Part shown: positions 36,326-44,793 of the stretch, piece by piece | Position numbering within the stretch: position 1 is the first letter of the stretch | Layout: each line of letters begins with the position of its first letter | Assembly (NCBI RefSeq): GCF_023914155.1 | Contig: NZ_JAMWYS010000052.1 | Location: 24,895-88,894, forward strand | DNA length: 64,000 nt | Direction of reading: 5' to 3' | DNA from: Solitalea agri | Lineage (GTDB): Bacteria; Bacteroidota; Bacteroidia; Sphingobacteriales; Sphingobacteriaceae | The notes under the pieces: generated by a model | What the model was told of the DNA's origin: nothing | The model's database searches: none | The model's input: the letters and a program-made list of their open reading frames with translations, nothing else | Translations under genes and position numbers: made by a program

Positions 36326-36363
36326 GCACTAAATCCTGCTATTTATATAGCAGGACTTAGTGC
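36326..36363 (+). terminator. Long imperfect hairpin between receptor and ABC genes
   Basis: Arms GCACTAA plus TCCTGCTA (36326-36341) pair with TAGCAGGA plus TTAGTGC (36348-36363), with one mismatch and a six-base loop: 15 of 16 positions pair. No T run follows. It lies 28 bases after the receptor stop, so it could terminate, attenuate or protect the receptor mRNA. Confidence 0.55.
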
Positions 36364-36417
36364 TACATATACCCCTCATTCATCCGTAAACAAACCATTC
36401 ATTTCTCATTAACTCAC

Positions 36418-37284
36418 ATGAAAAAAACAGCCTTCATTATATTGTCTTGCGTCCTGGCCTTTGGATTAGGAGCATGCCATCGTTCAGGTCATAAAGAGCA
36501 GCCACTTAATACCGATCGTATAGTTTGCGTATCAAAACAATTAACTGAAATGATTTTTGCCCTTGGCGCTCAAGATAAGTTGGTTGGCACTGACCTTTCC
36601 AGCACTTTTCCTGAAGCGGCAAAAAAACTGACCAAAGTAGGCTATCACCGCTTATTAAGTGCAGAAGGGATCATTTCTTTAAAACCCACAGTCGTTTTTC
36701 ATGATGGAAACATTGCTCCAGCAGCAGCCATTGAACAGGTGAAAAATGTTGGAATTCCAATGCTTGGTTTTGGAAAGACAAAAACGATTGATGATGCCAC
36801 AAAATTAATAGATTCATTAGGGTTGATCTTTCATAAAGAAACAGCAGCCAAGTTGTTGAATGAAAAACTGTTGAAAGATATGGCTCAAGCCGAGATCCAA
36901 ATAAAAAATTATAAGGATAAGCCCAAAGTAGTTATTGTGCATTACGGCCAACAGATGAATAATTATATGGCCATTGGGCAAAAAAGTACAGCTACAAAAA
37001 TGCTGGAATGGGCAGGCGCTGTGAATGTGGCGGAGGTTCCGGAAGGAATGAAACCTTTAAGCCCTGAGTTGATTGCCAAGGCTCAGCCCGATATTATTTT
37101 GGTTACCGATTTTGGATACGATCGACTGGGAAGCATTGAAAAGATCAAACAATTGCCAGGCATAGCCTTAACTCCTGCGGCAAAAAACAATAAGATTTTC
37201 CGTATTGAGGAATACGATTTGATTTACCTGGGGCCAAGAACCGGTGAAAATGTGTTGAAATTAGGAAAATTAGTACGTCAATAG
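36418..37284 (+). CDS. hmuT: Haem-type ABC transporter substrate-binding lipoprotein
   Basis: A 288-residue periplasmic binding protein of the class III (BtuF/HmuT) fold, anchored as a lipoprotein (LGACHRS lipobox). The two lobes joined by a long helix are apparent from the spacing. Best match by eye is HmuT: RIVCVSKQLTEMIFALGAQD, STFPEAAKKLTKVGYHRLLS and AEGIISLKPTVVF follow the HmuT pattern, with the Tyr-His pair YHR where haem-binding proteins carry a ligand Tyr. The alternative is cobalamin-binding BtuF. It should deliver substrate to the FecCD-type permease encoded 18 bases downstream. Confidence 0.85.
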   Translation: MKKTAFIILSCVLAFGLGACHRSGHKEQPLNTDRIVCVSKQLTEMIFALGAQDKLVGTDLSSTFPEAAKKLTKVGYHRLLSAEGIISLKPTVVFHDGNIAPAAAIEQVKNVGIPMLGFGKTKTIDDATKLIDSLGLIFHKETAAKLLNEKLLKDMAQAEIQIKNYKDKPKVVIVHYGQQMNNYMAIGQKSTATKMLEWAGAVNVAEVPEGMKPLSPELIAKAQPDIILVTDFGYDRLGSIEKIKQLPGIALTPAAKNNKIFRIEEYDLIYLGPRTGENVLKLGKLVRQ

Positions 37285-37302
37285 TTTGTAAATCTGGAGT
37301 AA

Positions 37303-38364
37303 ATGATGAAATCAACACACGGCAGAATCTATGGAGGTTTGGCGCTTTTGCTTCTGGGTGTAATACTTATTGCCTGTAGCCAGGGTGCCATCCATTTTTC
37401 GTACAGCCAGCTATGCGATTTTATTTTAGAGCAATCAGGAATTTCGAATAATCAGTGGCCGGCGCTGGATAAAGAAGTGTTTTTTCAAATACGTCTTCCC
37501 AGGGTATTGATGTGCGCGGTTGTAGGAGCGGCTCTATCGATGTCGGGAACGTTGATGCAGGCATTGTTCAGAAATCCAATTGTTGAACCAGGTTTGATTG
37601 GAACCTCGTCGGGTGCAGCCCTCGGTGCTGCATCGATATTTGTTTTGGGCAAACAGATGAAATGGGTTGCTGGAACTATTTTCGAACCTGTTTTACTGCC
37701 TGCAGCAGCTTTTGCAGGGGGCTTATTGGCAACGATTATTGTTTTTAAAGTGTCGAATACCAAGGGTCGGGTTATTGTGGCTACCATGATTTTGGCTGGT
37801 GTAGCAGTTAATGCCATCGCTGCAAGTGGAACCGGTTTTCTATCGTACATAGCACGAGATCCACAAGCCCGTTCAATTACTTTTTGGAATTTAGGCACTT
37901 TTTCAGGAGCTGATTGGTTTGGTTTAGGCTTGGTTCTAACAGCAACGATAATTTCTTTCGTACTTGCACTTCGATATGCTAAATCGCTCAACGCACTTTT
38001 GTTAGGAGAAGCCGAGGCGCTGCATTTAGGCATTAATGTGGAATCGCTGAAATGGAAAATTATCCTGATCAACACATTGATGGTGGGAGTAGCTACTGCT
38101 ATGGTAGGAGTAATTGGTTTTGTTGGATTAGTAGTACCACATCTGTTGCGCATGCTCGGTGGCAGTGACAATCGTTTTTTGTTAATTGGTTCTGCTCTGC
38201 TTGGTGCTGTTTGGCTAGTACTGGCTGATCTATTAGCTCGTGTAGTGATGGCTCCCGCTGAGGTGCCAATTGGAATTATTACCGCATTGGTTGGGGCTCC
38301 TGTGTTTTTAATGATGCTTATTAATCAGGTTCGATCTGAGAAAAAAGGAGGTTTTTATGCTTAA
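37303..38364 (+). CDS. hmuU: Haem-type ABC transporter permease (FecCD family)
   Basis: A 353-residue inner-membrane permease of the FecCD/BtuC family with about ten membrane helices. Conserved features are the FFQIRLPRVLMCAVVGAALS entry, GTLMQALFRNPIVEPGLIG with the GTSSGAALGA turn after it, and the coupling-helix area VGVIGFVGLVVPHLLRML followed by GGSDNRFLLIGSALLGA. A GGAG Shine-Dalgarno-like site lies at 37295-37298 before the ATG. The stop codon overlaps the start of the ATPase gene by eight bases, which implies translational coupling. Substrate assignment follows HmuT and the neighbouring receptor. Confidence 0.9.
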   Translation: MMKSTHGRIYGGLALLLLGVILIACSQGAIHFSYSQLCDFILEQSGISNNQWPALDKEVFFQIRLPRVLMCAVVGAALSMSGTLMQALFRNPIVEPGLIGTSSGAALGAASIFVLGKQMKWVAGTIFEPVLLPAAAFAGGLLATIIVFKVSNTKGRVIVATMILAGVAVNAIAASGTGFLSYIARDPQARSITFWNLGTFSGADWFGLGLVLTATIISFVLALRYAKSLNALLLGEAEALHLGINVESLKWKIILINTLMVGVATAMVGVIGFVGLVVPHLLRMLGGSDNRFLLIGSALLGAVWLVLADLLARVVMAPAEVPIGIITALVGAPVFLMMLINQVRSEKKGGFYA

Positions 38365-39133
38365 GTTGGAGAATCTGCGTTTTTCTATCGGCGGTAATGA
38401 GATCATTAAAGGTGTTTCAGGAGAATTTGAACCGGGTAAGTTATCGATGATCATCGGTCCAAACGGATCAGGCAAATCCACCTTACTAAAAATGATGAGT
38501 GGAACGCTCACACCTACCGTGGGAACAATATGGTTGGGCGATGCAGCATTAAAAAAGCAATCGGAGAAAAAGCTGGCAAAATACAGGGCTGTACTTTCTC
38601 AACAAACAGATATGCCTTTTCCCTTAACAGTGGAAGAAGTTGTGATGATGGGCCGTTATCCGCATTTTCATTATAAACCTTCCATAAAGGATATTGAGAT
38701 CTGTCGGTTGGCATTAGAAAAGCTGCAGATGAAGGGTTTTGCCAATCGAAACTATTTGACACTTTCAGGAGGGGAGCAGCAACGAGTGCATTTTGCACGT
38801 GTGTTAGCACAGATCTGGGAGCCTCACCAAAACGAGCTGCGCTATCTTTTTCTTGATGAACCAATAGCTTCGCTCGACTTGGGCTATCAGCATGAGTTTT
38901 TAAAGATCGCTAAAGAAATCGCTTTAGAGAACACCATAGTTGTGGCGATTATTCATGATTTGAATTTAGCTATGCAATACGCAGATCATTTAGTGGCCCT
39001 TAAGGCCGGAAGGAAAATAGTAGAAGGTCGGCCATCAGAGGCTTTAACGGAGAAATTGGTGTTGGATTTATATGATGTTCCCGCTCGAATTGTTTATCCT
39101 AAGGAGGTAGATTATCCAATTATTGCCATCTGA
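38357..39133 (+). CDS. hmuV: Haem-type ABC transporter ATP-binding protein
   Basis: A 258-residue ABC ATPase. Walker A is GPNGSGKSTLLK (about residues 36-47), the signature is LSGGEQQRVHFARVL, Walker B is LRYLFLDEPIASLDLG and the switch His is in IIHDLNLAM. WEPHQNELRYL before Walker B is typical of HmuV. A strong Shine-Dalgarno, AAGGAGG (38345-38351), lies inside the end of the permease gene, and the ATG overlaps that gene's last codons. The transcript is closed by a 17-base-pair hairpin with a T run. Confidence 0.92.
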   Translation: MLKLENLRFSIGGNEIIKGVSGEFEPGKLSMIIGPNGSGKSTLLKMMSGTLTPTVGTIWLGDAALKKQSEKKLAKYRAVLSQQTDMPFPLTVEEVVMMGRYPHFHYKPSIKDIEICRLALEKLQMKGFANRNYLTLSGGEQQRVHFARVLAQIWEPHQNELRYLFLDEPIASLDLGYQHEFLKIAKEIALENTIVVAIIHDLNLAMQYADHLVALKAGRKIVEGRPSEALTEKLVLDLYDVPARIVYPKEVDYPIIAI

Positions 39134-39173
39134 TAGATAGCTCGTTTAACTTTTCTGTATCCGCATAAAAGGA

Positions 39174-39223
39174 AAAGAAATTCAAACTTCGGAGGATTAA
39201 AACCCTGAAGTTTGAATTTCTTT
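39174..39223 (+). terminator. Strong terminator of the hmu operon; copy 1 of a duplicated element
   Basis: A 17-base perfect stem (39174-39190 with 39207-39223), a 16-base loop and a T run. A near copy, including the loop and a GGAGCAATAC tail (39232-39241 here), occurs at 41661-41731 on the other side of the accessory gene block. Confidence 0.85.
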
Positions 39224-39386
39224 TTATGTTTGGAGCAATACCTAGGATGATTTAAATGAAAATTTTGTGACACGAGGAATATTTCCATCATTCCTAATCC
39301 TAAGGTTTAATTTGGTTTTGATTTCAAAGTCGTATATCTCTCGCGCGGACAGTAAACCTGTTTTATAAGCAGCCCTTTATTTTTTA

Positions 39387-39810
39387 TTAAAATGAGTCTA
39401 TTAGAAATATTAGGAAAGCTAATCCTAGATAAAAACTGAAACCATACAGTGTCCAACGAACAAGTTCCTTTGCTTTTCTATCGTAGCCATCAGCTTTAAA
39501 TGTTCCAGAGAAAATAATCTGGATAACTCCTGGGAAAATAAAAGTCAAAACTTTCCAAAAAGTCCCAAGTGGGGTATTTGATTTTGATTCAGTTATTTCA
39601 GTTATTCTTATGTTTTCTTGGTTGGCTGTTTCGATTTGGTCATCTGATAAATTACGTAATGCCAATTCTTGTTCCGCTGCAATAATTGCCTCAGGTTGAT
39701 AGTCGTCTCGCTGTTGATTTAAAATTTTTAAAAGTTCTGCTCTGTTCGTCGAGCCATTACGGCTGAAAATTGGTTTATCATATATTGATTTGCAATGTTC
39801 TTTAGGGTTG
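39387..39810 (-). pseudogene. Membrane protein gene lacking its start (5'-truncated)
   Basis: On the minus strand, codons are open from about 39810 down to the stop at 39387, encoding roughly 140 residues. The N-terminal part is soluble and looks like real protein (YDKPIFSRNGSTNRAELLKI, then DDYQPEAIIAAEQELALRNL), and the C-terminal part has two membrane helices (FWKVLTFIFPGVIQIIFSG and YGFSFYLGLAFLIFLI). No ATG, GTG or TTG occurs in the N-terminal part; the first possible start is a TTG at 39665, in the middle of the conserved-looking region. The frame runs upstream into the inverted repeat at 39816-39836. It therefore appears to have lost its 5' end at that element. Function unknown. Confidence 0.55.
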
Positions 39811-39815
39811 CCTAT

Positions 39816-39970
39816 AACGTGCTGGGCTTGCCCGTTGTGTAATTTATTAATTAGGTTTTCTGTTCAAAGTTGCAGGTCGCAAGCGCTTTTGGAAAGCGAT
39901 TGTGCTTGTTGCACAACTAAAGGTTCAATATTCATGGTTAAAAAACTTCCATTATCATAGTTGTGCAACA
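39816..39970. repeat. Inverted-repeat element C of the accessory block
   Basis: Contains AACGTGCTGGGC with GCCCGTT (39816-39836) and a 13-base perfect inverted repeat, TGTTGCACAACTA at 39907-39919 with TAGTTGTGCAACA at 39958-39970. The second pair flanks 38 bases. The element sits between the truncated membrane protein gene and the next gene. Confidence 0.6.
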
Positions 39971-39996
39971 GCCACCTGTGTTAACGGTTCGTGTTT

Positions 39997-40635
39997 TCAT
40001 CGTATTCCGCTTGTTATTCCCAATTCAATTTCAACTAATTTTAAAATCTTAACCATGTTTTTTGCTTGCCAGTATTTGTCTTGAAATTTGTCGGGTAAGT
40101 GATAACCATAAAAACGATATTGTTTTTTTGTCGCTACTTCAACATTATAGCTTATACCGTCGGTCCACCCATCTTGGAGTCCAGGAATGTTGTCCATGTT
40201 GGGAAGAGTCGTGATTTGTAAAAAGAATAATTTATTAAGAAAACTGCTCCATCCATTTTTGGGATTTAGTATTTCTATCTTTTTGGCTTTCACTATCTCG
40301 GTTAAATCTGACGCATTCCAGTCCACTGTCATTGTGTAGGAGGTTGCAGTCCAAGTATTATTTGTACGCTTAATGACAAGAAGTTTGCGAAGTGTCATTA
40401 ATGAGTAGTCGTACCAAATTCTTATTTGTAGTGAGTCATAGCCACTTTGCAAGCTGTCAATTTTTAGCTGTTTTACTTTCTGCTGTGTCAATTTGTAAAA
40501 AAGGTCCTCTTCCCCATTTTTCCAAGTAGGTATTTCTTTTTTGAATTTTGTCGTATTAGTGCTTGTCTGACCTGAGCAAGGTGTCAGAAAACTCAGAAGT
40601 ATAATTAAAATTGCAATGTGTCTCATTTTTAACAT
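39997..40635 (-). CDS. Exported protein of unknown function
   Basis: About 212 residues from the ATG at 40635 (a second ATG lies at 40626). It begins with a signal-like segment (IAILIILLSFLTPCSGQ) whose cysteine could be lipidated, although the preceding residues are not a classical lipobox. The rest is mixed alpha/beta with no recognised motif; notable words are WYDYSLMTLRKLLVIKRTNN and DGWTDGISYNVEVATKKQYR. A longer reading frame reaches a start at 40686, but that part overlaps the inverted repeat at 40639-40667 and is not protein-like. No function is proposed. It belongs to the accessory block bracketed by duplicated hairpins. Confidence 0.6.
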   Translation of the reverse strand: MLKMRHIAILIILLSFLTPCSGQTSTNTTKFKKEIPTWKNGEEDLFYKLTQQKVKQLKIDSLQSGYDSLQIRIWYDYSLMTLRKLLVIKRTNNTWTATSYTMTVDWNASDLTEIVKAKKIEILNPKNGWSSFLNKLFFLQITTLPNMDNIPGLQDGWTDGISYNVEVATKKQYRFYGYHLPDKFQDKYWQAKNMVKILKLVEIELGITSGIR

Positions 40636-40638
40636 GAC

Positions 40639-40771
40639 CGCTAACGTTTTGCGCTTGACGCAGGTGCGAAGAAAGTTCCGTTCCATTGTCCAGCATGACG
40701 AAAATAATTTAACCTGTTTGAAATTGCAAGTTGCACATCGCCAGCACTTGCGGCATAGCGCGTGTTGTGCG
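40639..40771. repeat. Inverted-repeat element B of the accessory block
   Basis: A left arm at 40639-40667 (beginning CGCTAACG, containing GCGCTTG and ending GGTGC) pairs imperfectly with a right arm at 40744-40771 (GCACTTGCGG to GTTGTGCG). Shared paired blocks are CGC, AAC, GCGCT, CGCA and GTGC, separated by unpaired bases, around a ~76-base centre. The arrangement of two outer AAC/GTT boxes and inner boxes resembles integron attC sites. Confidence 0.5.
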
Positions 40772-40777
40772 TAGTTT

Positions 40778-41452
40778 TTATATTATTGATCCAACAAGTC
40801 TTTGCTTAAGTCCGTCTTTTGTAAATACCCACACAAGTTCATAACCTCCAGCTCCATCGCTATTGTGTTGGTAAACAAAATAAGTCTCACCGTTTTTATA
40901 AACATTGAAAGAATTTTCGCATTCGTAAATGTCACAAAAGAATGCACTCGAAACTTGAATTATTTTCCCTTGAATAGTTAGGTTGATTTTTATTACTTCT
41001 TTACGAGGAAGTCCTCCATCTGTCCCCCAAGCGTGCCTACCATCGATAGCCGAAACCCATTGAGATTTATCCCTATCTATGATATGGTTTTGAGTTTTAA
41101 AAGGTTGAATAACATACTCAAAGTTAAAGTCAGATGCCTTATAAATCTTTAGCTTGTCGAGTGGTAGAAGTCTTGATTTATGAATGAATCCATTAACTGT
41201 TTCCGACTGAATTGAATTGAATGAGTATTTGTTTTTTAAAACATAGACTTCAACCCATTCACTTTTTTGAAAATCATCGTCTTCAGAATTATACCAAAAT
41301 ACTTCGTTAACAGAAATTTTATAGACTATTTCTGAATTTGCATTTGGTTTTGACCGAACATTCGTAAAGCCATCATTGTCTTGAATAATAGCAACTTGAC
41401 ATTGAGCCTGCAATGTCAAACACGCCAACATGAATAAGATCAGGATTCTCAT
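40778..41452 (-). CDS. Exported SH3-domain-like protein
   Basis: A 224-residue protein from the ATG at 41452. A signal peptide (ILILFMLACLTLQAQCQ) is followed by a bacterial SH3-like domain (about residues 20-95; GFTNVRSKPNANSEIVYKIS and WVEVYVLKNKYSF, with VNGFIHKSRLLPL closing it). The remaining ~120 residues are beta-rich with two cysteines close together (FFCDIYECENSF) and no recognised motif. A TTG start at 41497 would place the first residues inside the inverted repeat at 41491-41523, which is unlikely. SH3-like domains of this kind bind cell-wall peptides or act as protein contacts. The gene belongs to the accessory block. Confidence 0.65.
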   Translation of the reverse strand: MRILILFMLACLTLQAQCQVAIIQDNDGFTNVRSKPNANSEIVYKISVNEVFWYNSEDDDFQKSEWVEVYVLKNKYSFNSIQSETVNGFIHKSRLLPLDKLKIYKASDFNFEYVIQPFKTQNHIIDRDKSQWVSAIDGRHAWGTDGGLPRKEVIKINLTIQGKIIQVSSAFFCDIYECENSFNVYKNGETYFVYQHNSDGAGGYELVWVFTKDGLKQRLVGSII

Positions 41453-41490
41453 TAAATTTAACTTAAGCAGATGAACGTTGATTAAAATTA

Positions 41491-41523
41491 CGCACAACGA
41501 GTCGGTATATGCAACTCGTTGCG
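41491..41523. repeat. Inverted-repeat element A of the accessory block
   Basis: CGCACAACGAGT (41491-41502) pairs with ACTCGTTGCG (41514-41523) apart from a two-base bulge, with an 11-base loop. The remaining sequence up to 41660 is AT-rich, with no gene seen. Confidence 0.6.
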
Positions 41524-41660
41524 TTTAGTATGGGTTTAGTTGCGTCTATATTTCATTTAGCTGAACGCATTCTTTTCTTTCAATCATAACAAACAGCGGT
41601 TTCAGCCCTCCAAAATAATTATTTTAATCAATAGTCAACTTATTGAATGAAATGGGTAAA

Positions 41661-41710
41661 AAAAGAAATTCAAACTTCGGAGGGTTAAAACTCTGAAATC
41701 TGAATTTCTT
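41661..41710 (-). terminator. Terminator-like hairpin beyond aceA; copy 2 of the duplicated element
   Basis: A near copy of the hmu terminator (39174-39223), with the same arm AAAGAAATTCAAACTTC and a loop differing by a few bases. The second arm has two changes, so the stem is imperfect. It lies 48 bases beyond the aceA stop on the minus strand, where it can serve as that gene's terminator. Confidence 0.65.
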
Positions 41711-41758
41711 TTTTGCTTTCATTGGAGCAATACTTGTCTGATGGCGGGTACGACGCTC

Positions 41759-43042
41759 CTAATGAAACTGCTCTTCTTCTGTCGATCCCTTCAAGGCGGT
41801 GGTTGAAGCTAAACCATTCATAATCGTGTTCTGCACCTCATCAAAATACCCGGTTCCAACAAATGCCTGATGTTTAACGGCCCTGAATCCATGTTTTTCT
41901 TGTAGTTCAAATTCACGCTGTTGAAGATGGGAAAAACCAAGCATTCCTTTCTCACTGTAATTCAGGGCCAGTTCAAACATAGCGGTATTAAGGGCATGAA
42001 ATCCTGCAAGGGTAATGAACTGAAATTTATATCCCATATCGGCCAGTTGCTCGCGGAAAGTAAGCATGGTTTCATCGTCGAGATTCTTTTTCCAGTTAAA
42101 AGAAGGCGAACAATTATAGGCCAATAGTTTATTCGGGTATGCTGCTTTTATAGCTTGAGCAAACTCACGAGCTTGTCCAATATCAGGTTTCGAGGTTTCA
42201 CACCAAACCAAATCAGCGTATGGTGCATAGGAAAGCCCTCGTGAAATGGCCTGTTCGATGCCCGCTTTTACCTTGTAGAAACCTTCAGTGGTTCGTTCGG
42301 TTGAAGTGATGAACGAATGATCGCGTTCATCGCAATCGCTGGTGAGTAGGGTAGCGGCATCAGCATCTGTGCGCGCTACCAGCAAAGTAGGAACTCCCAT
42401 CACGTCGGCTGCCAAACGTGCAGCATTAAGTTTGGCAATGAACTCTCCCGTAGGAACCAATACCTTTCCACCCATATGCCCGCATTTTTTTGCTGATGCC
42501 AATTGATCTTCAAAGTGAACGCCTGCAGCTCCCGCCTCTATCATAGCTTTCATCAGTTCAAAGGCGTTCAAGTTGCCGCCAAATCCGGCTTCGGCATCAG
42601 CCACAATCGGAGCCATCCAGTGTACATCATCTCGTCCTTCCATTGTTTGTATCTGGTCGGCGCGCAATAAAGCATTGTTGATTTTCTTCACCACCTTTGG
42701 AACACTGTCGGCGGGGTACAAACTTTGGTCGGGATACATTTCACCGGCCAGGTTGGCATCGGCAGCCACCTGCCATCCGCTCAAATAAATAGCCTTTAAT
42801 CCTGCCTGCACTTCCTGTATGGCCTGGTTGCCGGTAAGGGCCCCGAGTGCCGATACATAATGGTCTTCGTTCAGCAGTTTCCAAAGTCGTTCAGCGCCTA
42901 ATCGAGCAAGGGAATGTTCAATGGTGACACTGCCTTTCAGCTTAATTACCTGTTCGGCAGTATAGCTCCGTTTAATGCCGGTCCAGCGGGCATGGCTCGC
43001 CCATTCCGCAGCCAGTTGCTGCGCTTTCTCAATAGTATTCAT
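41759..43042 (-). CDS. aceA: Isocitrate lyase
   Basis: A 427-residue isocitrate lyase, which cleaves isocitrate to succinate and glyoxylate, the first step of the glyoxylate shunt. The active-site [13 protein letters not shown] is intact. Other conserved blocks are [35 protein letters not shown] for metal binding, [11 protein letters not shown] and YNCSPSFNW. Length matches bacterial AceA of the short form. It lies 85 bases after malate synthase on the same strand, so aceB-aceA is an operon with aceB first. The divergent regulator at 44855 is the likely controller. Expected in the cytoplasm, for growth on acetate or fatty acids. Confidence 0.96.
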   Translation of the reverse strand: MNTIEKAQQLAAEWASHARWTGIKRSYTAEQVIKLKGSVTIEHSLARLGAERLWKLLNEDHYVSALGALTGNQAIQEVQAGLKAIYLSGWQVAADANLAGEMYPDQSLYPADSVPKVVKKINNALLRADQIQTMEGRDDVHWMAPIVADAEAGFGGNLNAFELMKAMIEAGAAGVHFEDQLASAKKCGHMGGKVLVPTGEFIAKLNAARLAADVMGVPTLLVARTDADAATLLTSDCDERDHSFITSTERTTEGFYKVKAGIEQAISRGLSYAPYADLVWCETSKPDIGQAREFAQAIKAAYPNKLLAYNCSPSFNWKKNLDDETMLTFREQLADMGYKFQFITLAGFHALNTAMFELALNYSEKGMLGFSHLQQREFELQEKHGFRAVKHQAFVGTGYFDEVQNTIMNGLASTTALKGSTEEEQFH

Positions 43043-43068
43043 ATGATTTATAGGGTGTAATAGCTTTA

Positions 43069-43096
43069 CCTCACCCTCTGTTAATGAGGGTTGAGG
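43069..43096 (-). promoter_or_regulatory. Hairpin between aceB and aceA
   Basis: CCTCACCCTC pairs with GAGGGTTGAGG apart from a one-base bulge, with a seven-base loop. It lies in the 85-base gap and could attenuate or stabilise the mRNA so that aceA and aceB differ in level. Confidence 0.4.
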
Positions 43097-43127
43097 CTAG
43101 CCGTTGATTGATTGGTCGCTTTTGTAA

Positions 43128-44741
43128 TTAATCGTTTTGCTGTATGTAGTAGTAGGCCTGTAAGGTTAAGAATTCTGGAAACTGCTTGCTGAACACCAAG
43201 TCGTGGAAAAGACAGCCTGCCAGCATGTAGTTCTCCGAATGGTATCGGTCAAAGCCCACTTCTTCTTTCAGTTTTTCGCGCTCTTCGTCAATAATATCGT
43301 TTACATAATGGCGGTCGATCAGTTTCCACTGGTCTGTTATGCAGCCATGACGAACCCATTGCCACAGTTGGGCCCTCGATATTTCGGCTGTCGCCGCATC
43401 TTCCATTAGGTTGTTGATGGCGGCTGCTCCAATGCCATTTAACCAGGCAGCGATATAACGAATACCAACATTTACATTGGTGCGTACGCCTTGTTCGGTA
43501 ATGGTGTTGCCGGCTGATGAAATAGCTAACAGGTCTTTGGCCGTTATGGTAATGTCATCGTGCAGAACATTTTTTTGATGAGGCTTTGTTCCCAGCATCA
43601 GGTCGAATGTTGCCCTGGTAATCGGAATCAGATCTGGGTGGGCAACCCAAGTACCGTCGAAGCCGTTTTCGGCCTCAAACTGTTTATCGTCTTTAACTTT
43701 TTCAAGAGCTATGCGGGTCACTTCACCATCTTTGCGGTTAGGAATAAAAGCAGCCATGCCCCCAATAGCATGTGCTCCCCGTTTATGACAGGTTTGTACC
43801 AGCAACTGAGTGTAGGCCCTCATGAAAGGTACACGCATGGTAACCGATGAGCGATCGGGCAATACAAACTGTTGCTGCATCCTGAATTTCTTAATGATGC
43901 TGAATATATAATCCCATCTTCCAGCGTTCAATCCTGCAATATGTTCACGCAATTCATATAAGATCTCATCCATCTCAAAAGCAGCCAAAATGGTTTCGAT
44001 CAGCACGGTCGCTTTTATGGTTCCGCGAGGTATGCCCATATACTCTTGTGCAAACTCAAATACCTGGTTCCAAAGTCGAGCTTCCAAATGGTTTTCGAGT
44101 TTCGGCAGGTAGAAATATGGAGCGGTTCCTTGGCTCATTAGCTTACGGGCGTTATGGAAAAAGTAAAGCCCGAAATCGAACAATGAAGCGGATATAGGGC
44201 GGTTTTCAATTTTAAAATGAGCCTCGGTTAAATGCCAGCCCCGTGGACGAACCAATAGCACCGCTGTTTTTTCATCGAGTTTATATTGTTTGCCATCTTC
44301 CGATTCAAAATCGATTTCCCTTCTGATGGCATCTTTTAAGTTTTGTTGTCCCGATAGCACATTGTCCCAGGTAGGGGAAGTGGCATCTTCAAAATCGGCC
44401 ATGAAAACATTAGCGCCTGAGTTAAGCGCATTAATGATCATTTTCTTATCTACAGGACCGGTAATTTCCACTCTACGGTTTTGAAGGTCAGCAGGAATCG
44501 GAGCGACTTTCCAGTTACCATTTCTAACGCTTGCAGTTTCAGGAAGAAAATCAGGAAGTTTTCCGGTATTAATTTCACGTTGACGTTCCATCCGACGGAT
44601 CAGTAGTTCGCGACGCTCATGTTCGAAATTTTGATGAAGGAAAACTAAAAAGTCAATCGCTTCGGGAGTAAGAAGCGTAATAGAGTGGTTGTTCAGGTCT
44701 TTGCTTATTTCCACCAAGTAGCCTGTAGTAAGTTGGTCCAT
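43128..44741 (-). CDS. aceB: Malate synthase A
   Basis: A 537-residue malate synthase of the A form, which condenses glyoxylate with acetyl-CoA to malate. The ATG at 44741 (MDQLTTGYLVEIS) is chosen; a longer frame to 44879 crosses the promoter region and adds a non-homologous basic stretch. Conserved blocks are NVFMADFEDATSPTWDN, AVLLVRPRGWHLTEAHF, PYFYLPKLENHLEARLWN, IKATVLIETILAAFEMDEIL and GLNAGRWDYIFS. The catalytic Asp region near the C-terminus is VNDIIDEEREK. It is the first gene of the aceB-aceA operon and is transcribed away from the HTH regulator gene, with 113 bases between the two coding regions. Confidence 0.95.
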   Translation of the reverse strand: MDQLTTGYLVEISKDLNNHSITLLTPEAIDFLVFLHQNFEHERRELLIRRMERQREINTGKLPDFLPETASVRNGNWKVAPIPADLQNRRVEITGPVDKKMIINALNSGANVFMADFEDATSPTWDNVLSGQQNLKDAIRREIDFESEDGKQYKLDEKTAVLLVRPRGWHLTEAHFKIENRPISASLFDFGLYFFHNARKLMSQGTAPYFYLPKLENHLEARLWNQVFEFAQEYMGIPRGTIKATVLIETILAAFEMDEILYELREHIAGLNAGRWDYIFSIIKKFRMQQQFVLPDRSSVTMRVPFMRAYTQLLVQTCHKRGAHAIGGMAAFIPNRKDGEVTRIALEKVKDDKQFEAENGFDGTWVAHPDLIPITRATFDLMLGTKPHQKNVLHDDITITAKDLLAISSAGNTITEQGVRTNVNVGIRYIAAWLNGIGAAAINNLMEDAATAEISRAQLWQWVRHGCITDQWKLIDRHYVNDIIDEEREKLKEEVGFDRYHSENYMLAGCLFHDLVFSKQFPEFLTLQAYYYIQQND

Positions 44742-44793
44742 AATGAAAAGATTTATTGATTGATTAATCCGAATATAGTAAAAATTCTTCAAT

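Larger units (their letters stand above)
39242..41660. mobile_element. Possible inserted gene-cassette block
   Basis: Three minus-strand accessory genes, none of known essential function, lie between two copies of a ~70-base terminator-like element in direct orientation. Each gene is preceded by imperfect inverted repeats containing AACG/CGTT or CACAAC/GTTGTG cores. The first gene in the row (39387-39810) has lost its start at such an element. No integrase or transposase is present. The cassette idea is an inference. Confidence 0.35.

Noticed and set aside
37485..38171. 228-codon minus-strand frame
   Set aside because: It lies entirely opposite the hmuU permease gene, whose membrane-helix codons leave the antisense strand open by chance.
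36418..39133. Cobalamin (BtuFCD) transporter instead of haem
   Set aside because: The binding protein sequence follows HmuT more closely and the ATPase has the HmuV-type WEPHQ stretch; no cobalamin riboswitch-like leader was seen. Not excluded.
39902..40084. Small plus-strand gene in the accessory block
   Set aside because: It overlaps the 13-base inverted repeat and the end of the minus-strand gene and has no protein-like features.
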